This document shows, one piece after another, positions 25,042 through 33,752 of a stretch of DNA of 64,000 nucleotides. The notes under the pieces are model-generated. The model was not told the origin of the DNA. It did no database searches and saw nothing but the letters and a program-made list of their open reading frames with translations. The DNA lies in contig NZ_LNCI01000007.1 in assembly GCF_001509585.1 (NCBI RefSeq), positions 1-64,000 on the forward strand, read 5' to 3'. Source of the stretch: Tropicimonas marinistellae. GTDB taxonomy: Bacteria; Pseudomonadota; Alphaproteobacteria; Rhodobacterales; Rhodobacteraceae. The translations under genes were made by a program, and so were the position numbers. Each line of letters starts with the position of its first letter. Within the stretch, counting starts at the first letter, position 1.

Positions 25042-25282
25042 GATGTGTCCCCCCGTTTCGAGTAGCAAGCGAGCGCCCAGATTCGCGCATTGAGCGTCCG
25101 CCGTGCAGGCGCCGGAAAGACGGAGTTCGGAGCCGTCGCCTGCGCCGTGGTGCCGGAGGTTCGGCGGCCCGGCGCGGCCGGTCGGCGGAGTGGTCTGGTG
25201 CTGCGTCTCGCCTGCGTGGTAGGCGGGGCTGCCCGACGTTTGGCGCGCGCCGGCGGACGGCGACGACCGCGAAAGGAACACC

Positions 25283-26446
25283 ATGCCCGAAACCGGGACT
25301 CTCGAAGCCGAAACGACGCTCGCGAACTGGCGGACCCGGCCCTTCAGCGGGTGGAGCTTCCGACATGTGGACAGGCTGGTGGGCGGACAGCGGGTTGCCG
25401 CGGCTGCGCAGGCCAGCCCGATGGAGCGGGGCCCGGCGCTCGACCTCTCGGCGCTCGTCCTGCCGTCGGGCGAGAGGGTGGACGCGGCGCTGGCGCGTTC
25501 CCATACCGATGCATTCCTCGTCCTGCATCGCGGCCGGATCGTCTGTGAAATCTACAACGGGCCGATGGTGCCGGAGGACCGCCACATCGTCTTTTCGGTC
25601 TCGAAATCGGTGACCGGGGCATTGGCGGGTATCCTCGTGGACGACGGCCTGCTCGACCCAGACAGCCCCGTGACGTCATACGTTCCGGAGCTGGCGGACT
25701 CCGCCTGGGGCGATGCCACGGTCCGAAACGTGCTCGACATGACGGTTTCGCTTCGTTTTGCCGAGGATTACCTCGACCCGCGCGGCGATGTTCCCCGCTA
25801 CCGGGTGGCGATGGACTGGGACCCGCCGGGCGACATTCCCTACGAGGGCGGGTTGCACGGCTACCTGCCGTCTCTGCCTAAGGGGGACGGCCCGCATGGC
25901 GCGGTCTTCCACTATGCCTCGCCCAACTCCGACGTGTTGGGGTGGATGCTGGAGCGCGCATCCGGGAGCCGCTTCGCCGACCTGCTGTCGGAGAAGATCT
26001 GGCGCCCGCTCGGCGCGGAGGCCGATGGCTGGATCACGGTGGACCGGCAGGGCGGCGCGCGGGCGGCGGGGGGGCTTTGCCTGTGTGCGCGGGACCTCGC
26101 GCGGTTCGCAGAGATGATGCGGAACGGGGGCCGGGCGAATGGCACCCAGATCGTGCCGGAGGGCTGGGTCGCCGACACCCTGCGCAATGGCGACCGGGCG
26201 GCCTGGGCACGTGGCTCGCGGCTCGACGGGCTGATCCCCGCCGGGTCCTATCGCAACCAATGGTACCTGTCGGACGCCCTGCCCGGCGCGATGATCGCCA
26301 TCGGCATCCATGGCCAGTGGATCTATGCCGATCCGCCGCGCGGCGTGACGATCGTCCGGCTCTCCTCGCAGCCGCTGCCGGAGGACGATGCGCTCGACGC
26401 GACGATGCTGGAGGTATTCGCGGCGATTGCCGGGCATCTCTCCTGA
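25283..26446 (+). CDS. serine hydrolase of the beta-lactamase/esterase family
   Basis: The 387-aa protein belongs to the class C beta-lactamase-like (PF00144-type) hydrolases. The nucleophile motif SxxK is S105-V-S-K108 and the tyrosine motif probably lies in HYASPNSDVLGW. Such proteins act as esterases, peptidases or lactamases; the group with this arrangement often resembles 6-aminohexanoate-dimer hydrolase. No signal peptide is apparent, so it is likely cytoplasmic. The ribosome site is AAAGGA before ATG 25283. It is followed by a large hairpin. Confidence 0.85.
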   Translation: MPETGTLEAETTLANWRTRPFSGWSFRHVDRLVGGQRVAAAAQASPMERGPALDLSALVLPSGERVDAALARSHTDAFLVLHRGRIVCEIYNGPMVPEDRHIVFSVSKSVTGALAGILVDDGLLDPDSPVTSYVPELADSAWGDATVRNVLDMTVSLRFAEDYLDPRGDVPRYRVAMDWDPPGDIPYEGGLHGYLPSLPKGDGPHGAVFHYASPNSDVLGWMLERASGSRFADLLSEKIWRPLGAEADGWITVDRQGGARAAGGLCLCARDLARFAEMMRNGGRANGTQIVPEGWVADTLRNGDRAAWARGSRLDGLIPAGSYRNQWYLSDALPGAMIAIGIHGQWIYADPPRGVTIVRLSSQPLPEDDALDATMLEVFAAIAGHLS

Positions 26447-26482
26447 TATGGCGGGCGGGCCGGAGCGCGCTGTCCAATAAAC

Positions 26483-26514
26483 TTGGGCGCCTCTGAAAAT
26501 GCAGGGGCGCCCAA
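26483..26514. terminator. large hairpin between convergent genes
   Basis: A 13-bp stem with one G-U pair (TTGGGCGCCTCTG with CAGGGGCGCCCAA) closes a 6-nt AAAATG loop. It lies between the convergent serine hydrolase and DUF1810 genes. Reading leftwards it is followed by GTTTATTGG, and rightwards by no T-run. A bidirectional or factor-assisted terminator is likely. Confidence 0.6.
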
Positions 26515-26653
26515 TGCGAAGCCATCCACTCACGATACGTCGGGCAGCGCTCATCCCGCCAGGCTTCCACACTAAAAGCATATTCAACTTACACCATTAA
26601 GGGAATGATCGAGATCAAGTCCGGGCCGTTTCCCGCCGGAAGGGCCGGCCGGA

Positions 26654-27088
26654 TCAGGCGCGTTCCAGCATGTCCAGCGTCGCCTGACACCTTTCGCCGG
26701 CAAAGAACGCCTCCAGCACCGCCTCGAAGGGTCGCGGGTCGGGCGCGACGGCGGCGAAGAGCGTGGCGCAGGATTGCAGCTTCACCGCGTCCACGTCGCC
26801 CAACATGCGCTCCGGCGAGAGGCCCGCATGGGGCATGAGGCGCAGAAAGCTCTCTTCCAGGCGCGGACCCAGGATCGGGTGGGCGAGGTAGCGCCGCGCC
26901 TCCCCGGCGTCGGCGAGACCGTAGTAATCGGCGCGGTGGCTCATTCCCAGCCCGCGAAGCTGCGGGTAGACGAACCAGATCCAGTGGCCCTGCTTCAGAC
27001 CGGCGTCGACCTCGGCCATGGCCTCGGCCCAGATCCCGTGCTCGTCCTGCGCCTCCACGAAGCGTTCCAGATCGGTTTCGTCGAACAT
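26654..27088 (-). CDS. DUF1810 family protein
   Basis: The 144-aa protein matches the DUF1810 family by its signature HWIWFVYPQLRGLGMS and the following YYGLADAGEARRYLAHPILG block. Members are small soluble proteins of unknown function found across bacteria and fungi. Length is normal. It is divergent from the adenine deaminase gene, with 115 nt between starts. Nothing in the context indicates its role. Confidence 0.88.
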   Translation of the reverse strand: MFDETDLERFVEAQDEHGIWAEAMAEVDAGLKQGHWIWFVYPQLRGLGMSHRADYYGLADAGEARRYLAHPILGPRLEESFLRLMPHAGLSPERMLGDVDAVKLQSCATLFAAVAPDPRPFEAVLEAFFAGERCQATLDMLERA

Positions 27089-27203
27089 TTGCGCCTCCGC
27101 CGGGCTGTCTTCCGCGTGTCATACCGATAGGGGCATGATGGCGGGCGATTGGCCAGCCCAGAAGCTGGCTTGCATCGGGGAAAAAACCGGGAAAGGGTGG
27201 CGC

Positions 27204-29009
27204 ATGACACCATCTGCATTGAAGAGCTGGGCCGAGGTTGCCCCCCGACTGATCGCCGTGGCCGCGGGCCGCGAGAGCGCCGACCTGGTCATACGCCAGG
27301 GGATCTGGGTGAACGTTCAGAGCCGGGAATTGTTGCCGAACCACGATATTGCCATTGCGGACGGGCGCATTGCCTACGTGGGGCCGGATGCGCGCCACTG
27401 TACCGGCCCCGAGACAGAGGTGATCGAGGCGGCGGGGCGCTACATGCTGCCCGGCCTCTGCGACGGGCATATGCATATCGAGAGCGGCATGCTGACCCCG
27501 GCGGAATTCGCCCGCGCGGTGATCCCCCACGGCACGACGACGATGTTCACCGACCCGCACGAGATCGCCAACGTGCTCGGGCTGGCGGGGGTGAAACTGA
27601 TGCATGACGAGGCGCTGATGCAGCCGGTCAATATCTTCACGCAGATGCCCTCCTGCGCGCCGTCGGCGCCGGGGCTGGAGACGACCGGGTTCGAGATCAC
27701 GCCAGAGGACGTGGCCGAGGCGATGCACTGGCCGGGGATCGTAGGGCTGGGGGAGATGATGAATTTCCCCGGTGTGGTGGCCGGCGACACCAAGATGCTG
27801 GCGGAGATGGCGGCGACGCAGGCCGCCGGAAAGACGGTGGGCGGGCATTACGCCTCGCCCGACCTGGGCCCGGCGTTCCACGCCTATGCCGCCGGCGGTC
27901 CGGCGGACGACCACGAGGGCACGGCCGAGAGCGACGCGATGGCCCGCGTGCGTCAGGGGATGCGGGCGATGCTGCGGCTGGGCTCGGCCTGGTACGACGT
28001 GGAAAGCCAGATCACGGCGGTGACGGAACGTGGGCTGGACCCGCGGAACTTCATCCTCTGCACCGACGATTGCCACTCCGGTACGCTGGTGAACGAGGGG
28101 CACATGAACCGCGTTGTGCGCCACGCCATCGCCTGCGGCTGCGACCCGCTGGTGGCCCTGCAAATGGCGACCGTGAACACGGCGGCGCATTTCGGGCTGG
28201 AGCGGGAGCTGGGAAGCATCGCGCCGGGGCGGCGGGCGGATGTGATCCTCAGTTCGGACCTGAGGACCCTGCCCGTCGAGCTGGTGATCGCGCGCGGCCG
28301 GGTGGTGGCGGAAGCGGGCCGGATCACGGTGGATTGCCCGCATCTGGACTGGCCGGAGACGGCGCGGGCCTCGGTGCATCTGGGCAAGACCCTGGCGCCG
28401 GGGGATTTCGAGATCGCCGCGCCCGAGGGGGCCAACCACGTGCGGGCCAAGGTGATCGGGGTGGTGGAAAACCAGGCGCCGACGAAGGCGCTTGCCGCCG
28501 ATCTGCCGGTCGCCGAGGGGCTGGTGGAGGCCACCGGCGAGATCTGCCAGATCGCGCTGGTGGAGCGGCACCGGGGCACCGGCGGCGTGACAAATGCCTT
28601 CGTGCAGGGCTTCGGTTACGAGGGCCGCATGGCGATGGCCTCCACCGTGGCACACGACAGTCACCACATGATCGTGGTGGGGACGGACCGCGAGGAAATG
28701 GCCCGCGCGGCGAACCGGCTGGGCGAGGTCGGCGGCGGCGTGGTGCTCTTTGCCGAGGGCGAGGAGAAGGCGCTGGTGGAGCTGCCGATTGCCGGGCTGA
28801 TGTCGGACGACCACGCGGAGACGGTGGCGGCCAAGGCCGAGGCGCTGGGTGCGGCGATGCAGGCGGCGGGATGTAAACTCAACAATGCCTACATGCAGCA
28901 TTCGCTGCTGGCGCTGGTTGTGATCCCGGAGTTGCGGATCTCCGACAAGGGGCTGGTGGATGTGCGGACCTTCGAACTGGTGCCGCTGATCGAGGAGGTG
29001 CTGCAATGA
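27204..29009 (+). CDS. ade: adenine deaminase
   Basis: The 601-aa amidohydrolase converts adenine to hypoxanthine and ammonia. The metal-binding HxH is H89 and H91 in LCDGHMHIESG, and the family blocks ending with the C-terminal adenine deaminase domain (NNAYMQHSLLAL region) are present. Length is near E. coli Ade (588 aa). The start at 27204 has an AAAGGG ribosome site; a frame from 27018 lacks resemblance. It overlaps amn by 4 nt, so AMP hydrolysis and adenine deamination are coupled in one salvage operon. Confidence 0.93.
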   Translation: MTPSALKSWAEVAPRLIAVAAGRESADLVIRQGIWVNVQSRELLPNHDIAIADGRIAYVGPDARHCTGPETEVIEAAGRYMLPGLCDGHMHIESGMLTPAEFARAVIPHGTTTMFTDPHEIANVLGLAGVKLMHDEALMQPVNIFTQMPSCAPSAPGLETTGFEITPEDVAEAMHWPGIVGLGEMMNFPGVVAGDTKMLAEMAATQAAGKTVGGHYASPDLGPAFHAYAAGGPADDHEGTAESDAMARVRQGMRAMLRLGSAWYDVESQITAVTERGLDPRNFILCTDDCHSGTLVNEGHMNRVVRHAIACGCDPLVALQMATVNTAAHFGLERELGSIAPGRRADVILSSDLRTLPVELVIARGRVVAEAGRITVDCPHLDWPETARASVHLGKTLAPGDFEIAAPEGANHVRAKVIGVVENQAPTKALAADLPVAEGLVEATGEICQIALVERHRGTGGVTNAFVQGFGYEGRMAMASTVAHDSHHMIVVGTDREEMARAANRLGEVGGGVVLFAEGEEKALVELPIAGLMSDDHAETVAAKAEALGAAMQAAGCKLNNAYMQHSLLALVVIPELRISDKGLVDVRTFELVPLIEEVLQ

Positions 29010-30490
29010 CCAGATCGAGCCGGGTGATCCCCGTTCACAGCCCCGAATTGCCGCCGGCGGAGACCTTCCACGATGCGGGGGAAGCGGTGGCGCGGTTGAT
29101 CGCGCTCTACGAGGCGGCGACCGGATTCCTTTCGGAGAAATTCTCCGAGGTGATCACGCAGGGGCAACCGGAGCACCGGTACCGCGCCTTCTATCCGGAG
29201 ATCCGGCTGACCACGACGAGTTTCGCGCCGGTGGATTCGCGCCTCGCCTTCGGGCATGTGCCGGAGCCCGGCACCTATTCCACCACCGTGACACGCCCCG
29301 ACCTGTTCCGGCATTACCTGACGCAGCAGATCCGGTTGCTGCTGGAGACGCACAAGGTTCCGGTGACGATCGCGGCGTCCGACACGCCCATCCCGGTGCA
29401 TTTCGCGGTCCTGAACGACGCGAACCTCGCGGTGCCGCAGGAAGGTGCGATGCAGTTCCAGTTGCGGGACGTTTTCGACGTGCCCGACCTGGCGACGACG
29501 CATGACAGCATCGTCAACGGCTATGACTTCGTCTACGAGGACGGGTCGCGCGCGCTGGCGCCCTTTACCGCGCAGCGGGTGGATTACTCGCTGGCCCGGC
29601 TCAGCCACTACACGGCAACCGTGCCCGAGCATTTCCAGAACCATGTGCTCTTCACCAACTACCAGTTCTACGTGGAGGAGTTCGAGACCTTCGCCCGCGA
29701 GGCGCTGAAGGACCCCGCGAGCGGCTACACGGCCTTTGTCGGGCCCGGCAACGTGGAGATCACGCAGGCCGATGCGGAGATGCCGGCGCCGGCGAAACTG
29801 CCGCAGATGCCGACCTATCACCTGAAGCGCGAGAACGGCGGCGGCATCACGCTGGTTAATATCGGCGTCGGCCCGTCGAACGCCAAGACGGCGACCGACC
29901 ATATCGCGGTGCTGCGGCCGCATGTCTGGCTGATGGTGGGCCATTGCGCGGGGCTGCGGAACACCCAGGCGCTGGGGGATTTCGTGCTCGCCCATGCCTA
30001 TCTGCGCGAGGACAAGGTGCTGGACGACGACCTGCCCGTCTGGGTGCCGATCCCGGCGCTGGCGGAGGTGCAGGTTGCGCTGGAGGACGCCGTGGAAGAG
30101 GTCACGCAGCTCGAAGGCTACGAGCTGAAACGGATCATGCGCACCGGCACGGTGGCCACGGTGGACAACCGCAACTGGGAGCTGCGCGACCAGTCCGGCC
30201 CGGTGCAGCGGCTCAGCCAGTCCCGCGCGATTGCGCTCGACATGGAGAGTGCGACGATCGCCGCCAACGGGTTCCGTTTCCGGGTGCCTTACGGCACGCT
30301 GCTCTGCGTCTCCGACAAGCCGCTGCACGGGGAACTGAAGCTGCCCGGCATGGCGAGCGCCTTCTACAAGACGCAGGTCGCGCGGCACCTTCAGATCGGG
30401 ATTCGGGCCATGGAATTGCTGCGAGACATGCCGCTGGCACGGTTGCACTCGCGGAAATTGCGTAGTTTTGAGGAAACAGCCTTCCTCTGA
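29006..30490 (+). CDS. amn: AMP nucleosidase
   Basis: The 494-aa protein hydrolyses AMP to adenine and ribose 5-phosphate. It has the N-terminal regulatory domain and the C-terminal nucleoside phosphorylase-like catalytic domain (NIGVGPSNAKTATDHIAV and the DMESATIAANG region). E. coli Amn is 484 aa. ATG overlaps the ade stop. The product adenine is the substrate of the preceding enzyme, so the pair forms a short route from AMP to hypoxanthine. Confidence 0.93.
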   Translation: MTRSSRVIPVHSPELPPAETFHDAGEAVARLIALYEAATGFLSEKFSEVITQGQPEHRYRAFYPEIRLTTTSFAPVDSRLAFGHVPEPGTYSTTVTRPDLFRHYLTQQIRLLLETHKVPVTIAASDTPIPVHFAVLNDANLAVPQEGAMQFQLRDVFDVPDLATTHDSIVNGYDFVYEDGSRALAPFTAQRVDYSLARLSHYTATVPEHFQNHVLFTNYQFYVEEFETFAREALKDPASGYTAFVGPGNVEITQADAEMPAPAKLPQMPTYHLKRENGGGITLVNIGVGPSNAKTATDHIAVLRPHVWLMVGHCAGLRNTQALGDFVLAHAYLREDKVLDDDLPVWVPIPALAEVQVALEDAVEEVTQLEGYELKRIMRTGTVATVDNRNWELRDQSGPVQRLSQSRAIALDMESATIAANGFRFRVPYGTLLCVSDKPLHGELKLPGMASAFYKTQVARHLQIGIRAMELLRDMPLARLHSRKLRSFEETAFL

Positions 30491-30544
30491 CCCGAGGTTC
30501 GTTGCACAAACCCCTTGTTTTCCTGCGAATTGGACCACAAAACG

Positions 30545-30573
30545 TTGTGAGCTGAGGCCACATGACGTAGAAT
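30545..30573 (+). promoter_or_regulatory. probable sigma-70 promoter of the HU gene
   Basis: TTGTGA (30545-30550) and TAGAAT (30568-30573) are separated by exactly 17 nt, ending 47 nt before the HU start codon. The region between amn and HU is AT-rich relative to the window. Confidence 0.65.
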
Positions 30574-30620
30574 CAGTCAGATAAGCCCCAAGACAAAGGG
30601 CAACAACGAGGAGACCATAC

Positions 30621-30911
30621 ATGGCCACCAAACCGATGACCAAGACGCAGCTTGTTGCCGCCATCGCCGACGCGATGGAAGCCGACAAGAAGACCGCGAC
30701 CGCCGCGCTCGACGCGGTGACCGGCATTATCACCAACGAAGTCGCCAATGGCGGCGCGGTGACATTGCCCGGCGTTGGCAAGATCTTTTGCCGCGAACGT
30801 CCGGCGCGTCAGGTCCGCAATCCGGCAACCGGCGAGATGATCGACAAGGAAGCCGACAAGGTGGTGAAGATGACGATTGCCAAGGCGCTGAAGGATTCGG
30901 TGAACGGCTGA
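30621..30911 (+). CDS. HU-family DNA-binding protein
   Basis: The 96-aa nucleoid protein bends DNA without sequence specificity. It has the HU/IHF fold with the arm-tip RNPATGE (residues 66-72) and a C-terminal basic helix. The usual GFG turn is replaced by LPGVGKIFCRERPAR, so this is a diverged HU with an uncommon cysteine (C57) in the arm base. It has a canonical ribosome site (aggaga), a good promoter and its own terminator, so it is likely monocistronic and strongly expressed. Confidence 0.92.
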   Translation: MATKPMTKTQLVAAIADAMEADKKTATAALDAVTGIITNEVANGGAVTLPGVGKIFCRERPARQVRNPATGEMIDKEADKVVKMTIAKALKDSVNG

Positions 30912-30941
30912 GCCGCACCGGGTCTTCGTGCCTGAGGTTCA

Positions 30942-30968
30942 GGGCTGCCCGCGTGGGCAGCCCTTTTT
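30942..30968 (+). terminator. rho-independent terminator of the HU gene
   Basis: A perfect 9-bp stem GGGCTGCCC/GGGCAGCCC with a GCGT loop is followed by TTTTT. It lies 31 nt after the HU stop and 24 nt from the end of the convergent SRPBCC gene. Confidence 0.92.
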
Positions 30969-30992
30969 CGTTGCGGGTGGCATCTGCGGCGC

Positions 30993-31400
30993 TCAGCCAG
31001 ACGCTTCCACGTGACGGCGGAAATTGTCGAGAATGGCCTGCCAGCCTTCCCGCTGCATCTCGGCCGGATGTTCCTCCTCCGCGTCGAAGGTCTCGCGCAC
31101 CAGCGTTCCTCCGGGCACGGTCTCGAAGGCGACCGCCAGTTCCCGGCCCCCGAAGAGGGAGACCAGCCGCGCCATCGGTTCGACGCGGGTGAATTCGCCC
31201 TCGAAGTCGAACCCCGCGCTGCCGTCCTTCGCCTCCATTCGGTAACAGAATTGCCCGCCGACCCGCAGGTCTATCGATGCGGCGGTCGTGTGCCAATCCG
31301 CCGAGGCGGCGTTCCACTGCCGGATGTCCTCGGGATCGGTCCAGCGGGCCCAAACGGTTTCTATCGGCGCCCGGACGATGGTTTCGACGGTGATTTTCAT
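30993..31400 (-). CDS. SRPBCC/AHSA1-type protein
   Basis: The 135-aa protein has the helix-grip START-like fold seen in AHSA1-type proteins: it opens with ITVETIVRAPIETVWARWTDPEDIRQWN and contains LRVGGQFCYRMEAKDGS. Members bind hydrophobic ligands or act with other proteins; the ligand here is unknown. The start at 31400 is the methionine directly before the first strand. A frame from 31631 overlaps the small lipoprotein gene and is rejected. It converges on HU. Confidence 0.86.
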   Translation of the reverse strand: MKITVETIVRAPIETVWARWTDPEDIRQWNAASADWHTTAASIDLRVGGQFCYRMEAKDGSAGFDFEGEFTRVEPMARLVSLFGGRELAVAFETVPGGTLVRETFDAEEEHPAEMQREGWQAILDNFRRHVEASG

Positions 31401-31503
31401 GGCAATGCCCCGCTCCCGGCCGAGATCGGCCCGCCGGAAAAGCCTAGCATCGCCCGCGGCCCGGCGATAGCGCCGCGACGGCAGAACCGGCCGGTCGCCT
31501 ATG

Positions 31504-31668
31504 CTACCACCCGGCGGCTTCGATGGCGCTGGTGTCGACGTCCGACACGGCGTCCTGCGCGATCTGGTCGTAGTCGGGTTCGATGGGCTGCACGGCGGGC
31601 GTGGCCGTTGTCGCGGTATCGCAGTTCGCAAGCGCCAGAAGCACCAGGGCCGAAATCAGAACTCGCAT
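31504..31668 (-). CDS. small putative lipoprotein
   Basis: This 54-aa product starts with MRVLISALVLLALANC, a lipoprotein-like signal peptide with the cysteine at residue 16. The residue before the cysteine is Asn rather than the usual Gly, Ala or Ser, which weakens the lipobox. The mature part is short and acidic. A strong ribosome site (GGGAGGATGCA) precedes ATG 31668. No family recognised; small alphaproteobacterial outer-membrane lipoproteins often look like this. Confidence 0.55.
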   Translation of the reverse strand: MRVLISALVLLALANCDTATTATPAVQPIEPDYDQIAQDAVSDVDTSAIEAAGW

Positions 31669-31961
31669 TGCATCCTCCCGTTGGACATCTCCCGATTGCA
31701 CCGAATGAGACGGCGACGGTTGTTGGCTGTCAATGCGCGCGAACGCGGCGCCCGAATTGCCACCGCGGCGGCGCGCCCCGATCTCCGGCTGGAAATTGCC
31801 CCGAATCGCGATCTGCGTTTTCCTGATTCCTGTCAGATCCTGATGAGACAAACCGTCAACGAGACGGCATTCGGGAGCGGCGCGGTATACCGATGTTGCG
31901 CCTTTGCGGCGAACCGGACCCACGTATTTGATGAAGCTGGTTGAAAGGGAAAATCGGGAAA

Positions 31962-32489
31962 ATGAGCGCTTTTACAACTGCGATCTCGACGTGCCTGTCG
32001 AAATACGTGACGTTCAGCGGCCGCGCACGCCGGCCGGAGTACTGGTGGTTTGTCCTGTTCGTTGTGATTGGCGGCATCCTTCTGTCGCTCGTTGACGGGG
32101 CTCTGTTCGGCGCCGATGCCGAGACCGGGGTGGATCGCCAACCGCTGTCGAGCCTGTTCTCGCTGGCGATGTTCCTGCCGATGCTCGCGGCGGGATGGCG
32201 GCGCCTGCACGACACGGGGCGGCCGGGTTGGTACCTGCTTTTGCCGATGGTGGTGTCGCTGGCGATGGTCCTGGCGATGATGATGGGTGTCATGGTTTTC
32301 TCGGCGGCGGAACAGGCGGGCAGCGACCCCGATGCGCTTCGGGCCCCGGCGTTGGCATTCGGGATCGGCGGAATGATCGTTGCCGGAATTCTCCAACTGG
32401 TGCTCACGGTGTTGATGATCTGGTGGCTGTCCCGGCCGACGCAGGAAGAGCAAAACCAGTACGGCCCGGTCCCGCCCCTGCAAGCATAG
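31962..32489 (+). CDS. DUF805 membrane protein
   Basis: The 175-aa protein matches DUF805: the N-terminal YVTFSGRARRPEYWWFVLF and the LHDTGRPGWYLLL blocks are characteristic. It has about four membrane segments. E. coli relatives such as YhaH/YhaI have no assigned function. ATG 31962 is preferred; an in-frame TTG at 31941 is possible. It is divergent from the small lipoprotein gene. Confidence 0.86.
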   Translation: MSAFTTAISTCLSKYVTFSGRARRPEYWWFVLFVVIGGILLSLVDGALFGADAETGVDRQPLSSLFSLAMFLPMLAAGWRRLHDTGRPGWYLLLPMVVSLAMVLAMMMGVMVFSAAEQAGSDPDALRAPALAFGIGGMIVAGILQLVLTVLMIWWLSRPTQEEQNQYGPVPPLQA

Positions 32490-32807
32490 CGAGGGACCGT
32501 TCGGCCAAATACCTCGTCCGGCTAAGACGGCATCGCGCGACTGCGGGACACCACGGAAAGTGGCATCTCCGGACATGGGACCGGGAACGCGGACGCCGGT
32601 TCCGGGCGCCATCGGCATGTGCGTCTCCCCTTCGACATGTTGGCCAAAGATTTGCCCTCGTCGACCGCATTTTCAGCAGATCTTTCCCGCCGCCGTGCAG
32701 GCTCCGGCCAGGACAGTATGACGTCGCAATCCGGCATCCCGCGGCGGCGTCTGGCAAAACCCGGCTGCCTGTGTCAGGTGGGCGGGACGAGCGGACGGGA
32801 GACGGGA
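32490..32807. other. intergenic region without a supported gene
   Basis: This 318-nt stretch separates the DUF805 and DMT transporter genes. Open frames here are short, have no ribosome sites and lack family resemblance. No terminator hairpin with a T-run is visible. It may hold the transporter promoter, but no convincing -35/-10 pair stands out. Confidence 0.5.
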
Positions 32808-33695
32808 ATGGATGTGCGCGCACTTGCCATGGGGCTGGCCTTTGCCTTCATGTGGTCGTCGGCCTTTACCTCGGCGCGGATCATCGTGGCGCACGCGCCG
32901 CCCTTGGGCATCTCGGCGCTGCGCTTCCTGATTGCCGGAATGATCGCGGTGGGCATCGCGCGGGCGCTTGGGCAGAGCTGGCGGCTGACCACCAGCCAGG
33001 CCCGGCTGACGGTGGTGTTCGGGATCTGCCAGAACGCGCTCTACCTCGGCCTGTTCTTCGTGGCGATGCAGACGGTTGAAGCCTCGCTTGCCGCCATCAT
33101 TGCCTCCACCATGCCGCTGCTGGTCGCGGTGGCCGGCTGGGCACTCTTCGGCGAGCGGGTGCGGCCGCTTGGGGTGGCCGGGCTGGTCGCGGGGTTCGCG
33201 GGTGTGGCAATCATCATGGGCAGCCGGGTTCAGTCCGGCGGACTGGACCTCTTCGGGCTGGCCTGCTGTGTCGTCGGCGTGCTGGCGCTGACCTTCGCCA
33301 CGCTGGCGGTGCGCGGCGCCTCCTCCGGGGGCAACGTTCTGATGATCGTCGGGTTGCAGATGCTTGTGGGATCGGCGGCGCTCCTGCCCGCCTCGATGCT
33401 GCTGGAAACCTGGCAGGTGACGTGGTCCCCCGCGGTCATTGCCGCCTTCGCCTACACGGTGATCGTGCCGGGGTTGATCGCGACGCTGGTCTGGTTCCTG
33501 CTGGTCCGCCGGATCGGGGCGGTGAAGGCGGCGACATTCCATTTTCTCAACCCGTTCTTCGGCGTGCTCGTGGCGGCGGTGCTGCTGGGCGAGCGGATGG
33601 GGCCCTGGGATGCGGTGGGCGTCGCGGTGATCATGGCGGGGATCTTCGCGGTCCAGCGCGCCCGGCAACCTGTCACAAATCCCACGCGGACGTGA
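32808..33695 (+). CDS. EamA/DMT-family transporter
   Basis: The 295-aa integral membrane protein has about ten hydrophobic segments in two EamA halves of the drug/metabolite transporter superfamily. The opening MGLAFAFMWSSAFTSARI and the second-half VWFLLVRRIGAVKAA are typical. These proteins export amino acids, metabolites or drugs; the substrate cannot be read. The start at 32808 has GGGAGACGGGA upstream; a frame from 32619 adds a hydrophilic, unlikely leader. Confidence 0.88.
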   Translation: MDVRALAMGLAFAFMWSSAFTSARIIVAHAPPLGISALRFLIAGMIAVGIARALGQSWRLTTSQARLTVVFGICQNALYLGLFFVAMQTVEASLAAIIASTMPLLVAVAGWALFGERVRPLGVAGLVAGFAGVAIIMGSRVQSGGLDLFGLACCVVGVLALTFATLAVRGASSGGNVLMIVGLQMLVGSAALLPASMLLETWQVTWSPAVIAAFAYTVIVPGLIATLVWFLLVRRIGAVKAATFHFLNPFFGVLVAAVLLGERMGPWDAVGVAVIMAGIFAVQRARQPVTNPTRT

Positions 33696-33752
33696 CGCCG
33701 CAGCGGGTTTTCGTGTAATGACAGCCCGACACGTGCACGCCAGATTTCGGGG

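Noticed and set aside
26323-26570. Possible transposase remnant downstream of the serine hydrolase
   Set aside because: Minus-strand frames here gave fragments without any transposase motif, and no terminal inverted repeats or target duplications were seen.
26589-29006. An 805-codon minus-strand frame opposite adenine deaminase
   Set aside because: It is antisense to ade and contains, in another frame, the DUF1810 gene; its own sequence is His/Arg-rich and family-free.
28889-30781. A 630-codon minus-strand frame opposite amn
   Set aside because: Antisense to the conserved AMP nucleosidase with no domain resemblance.
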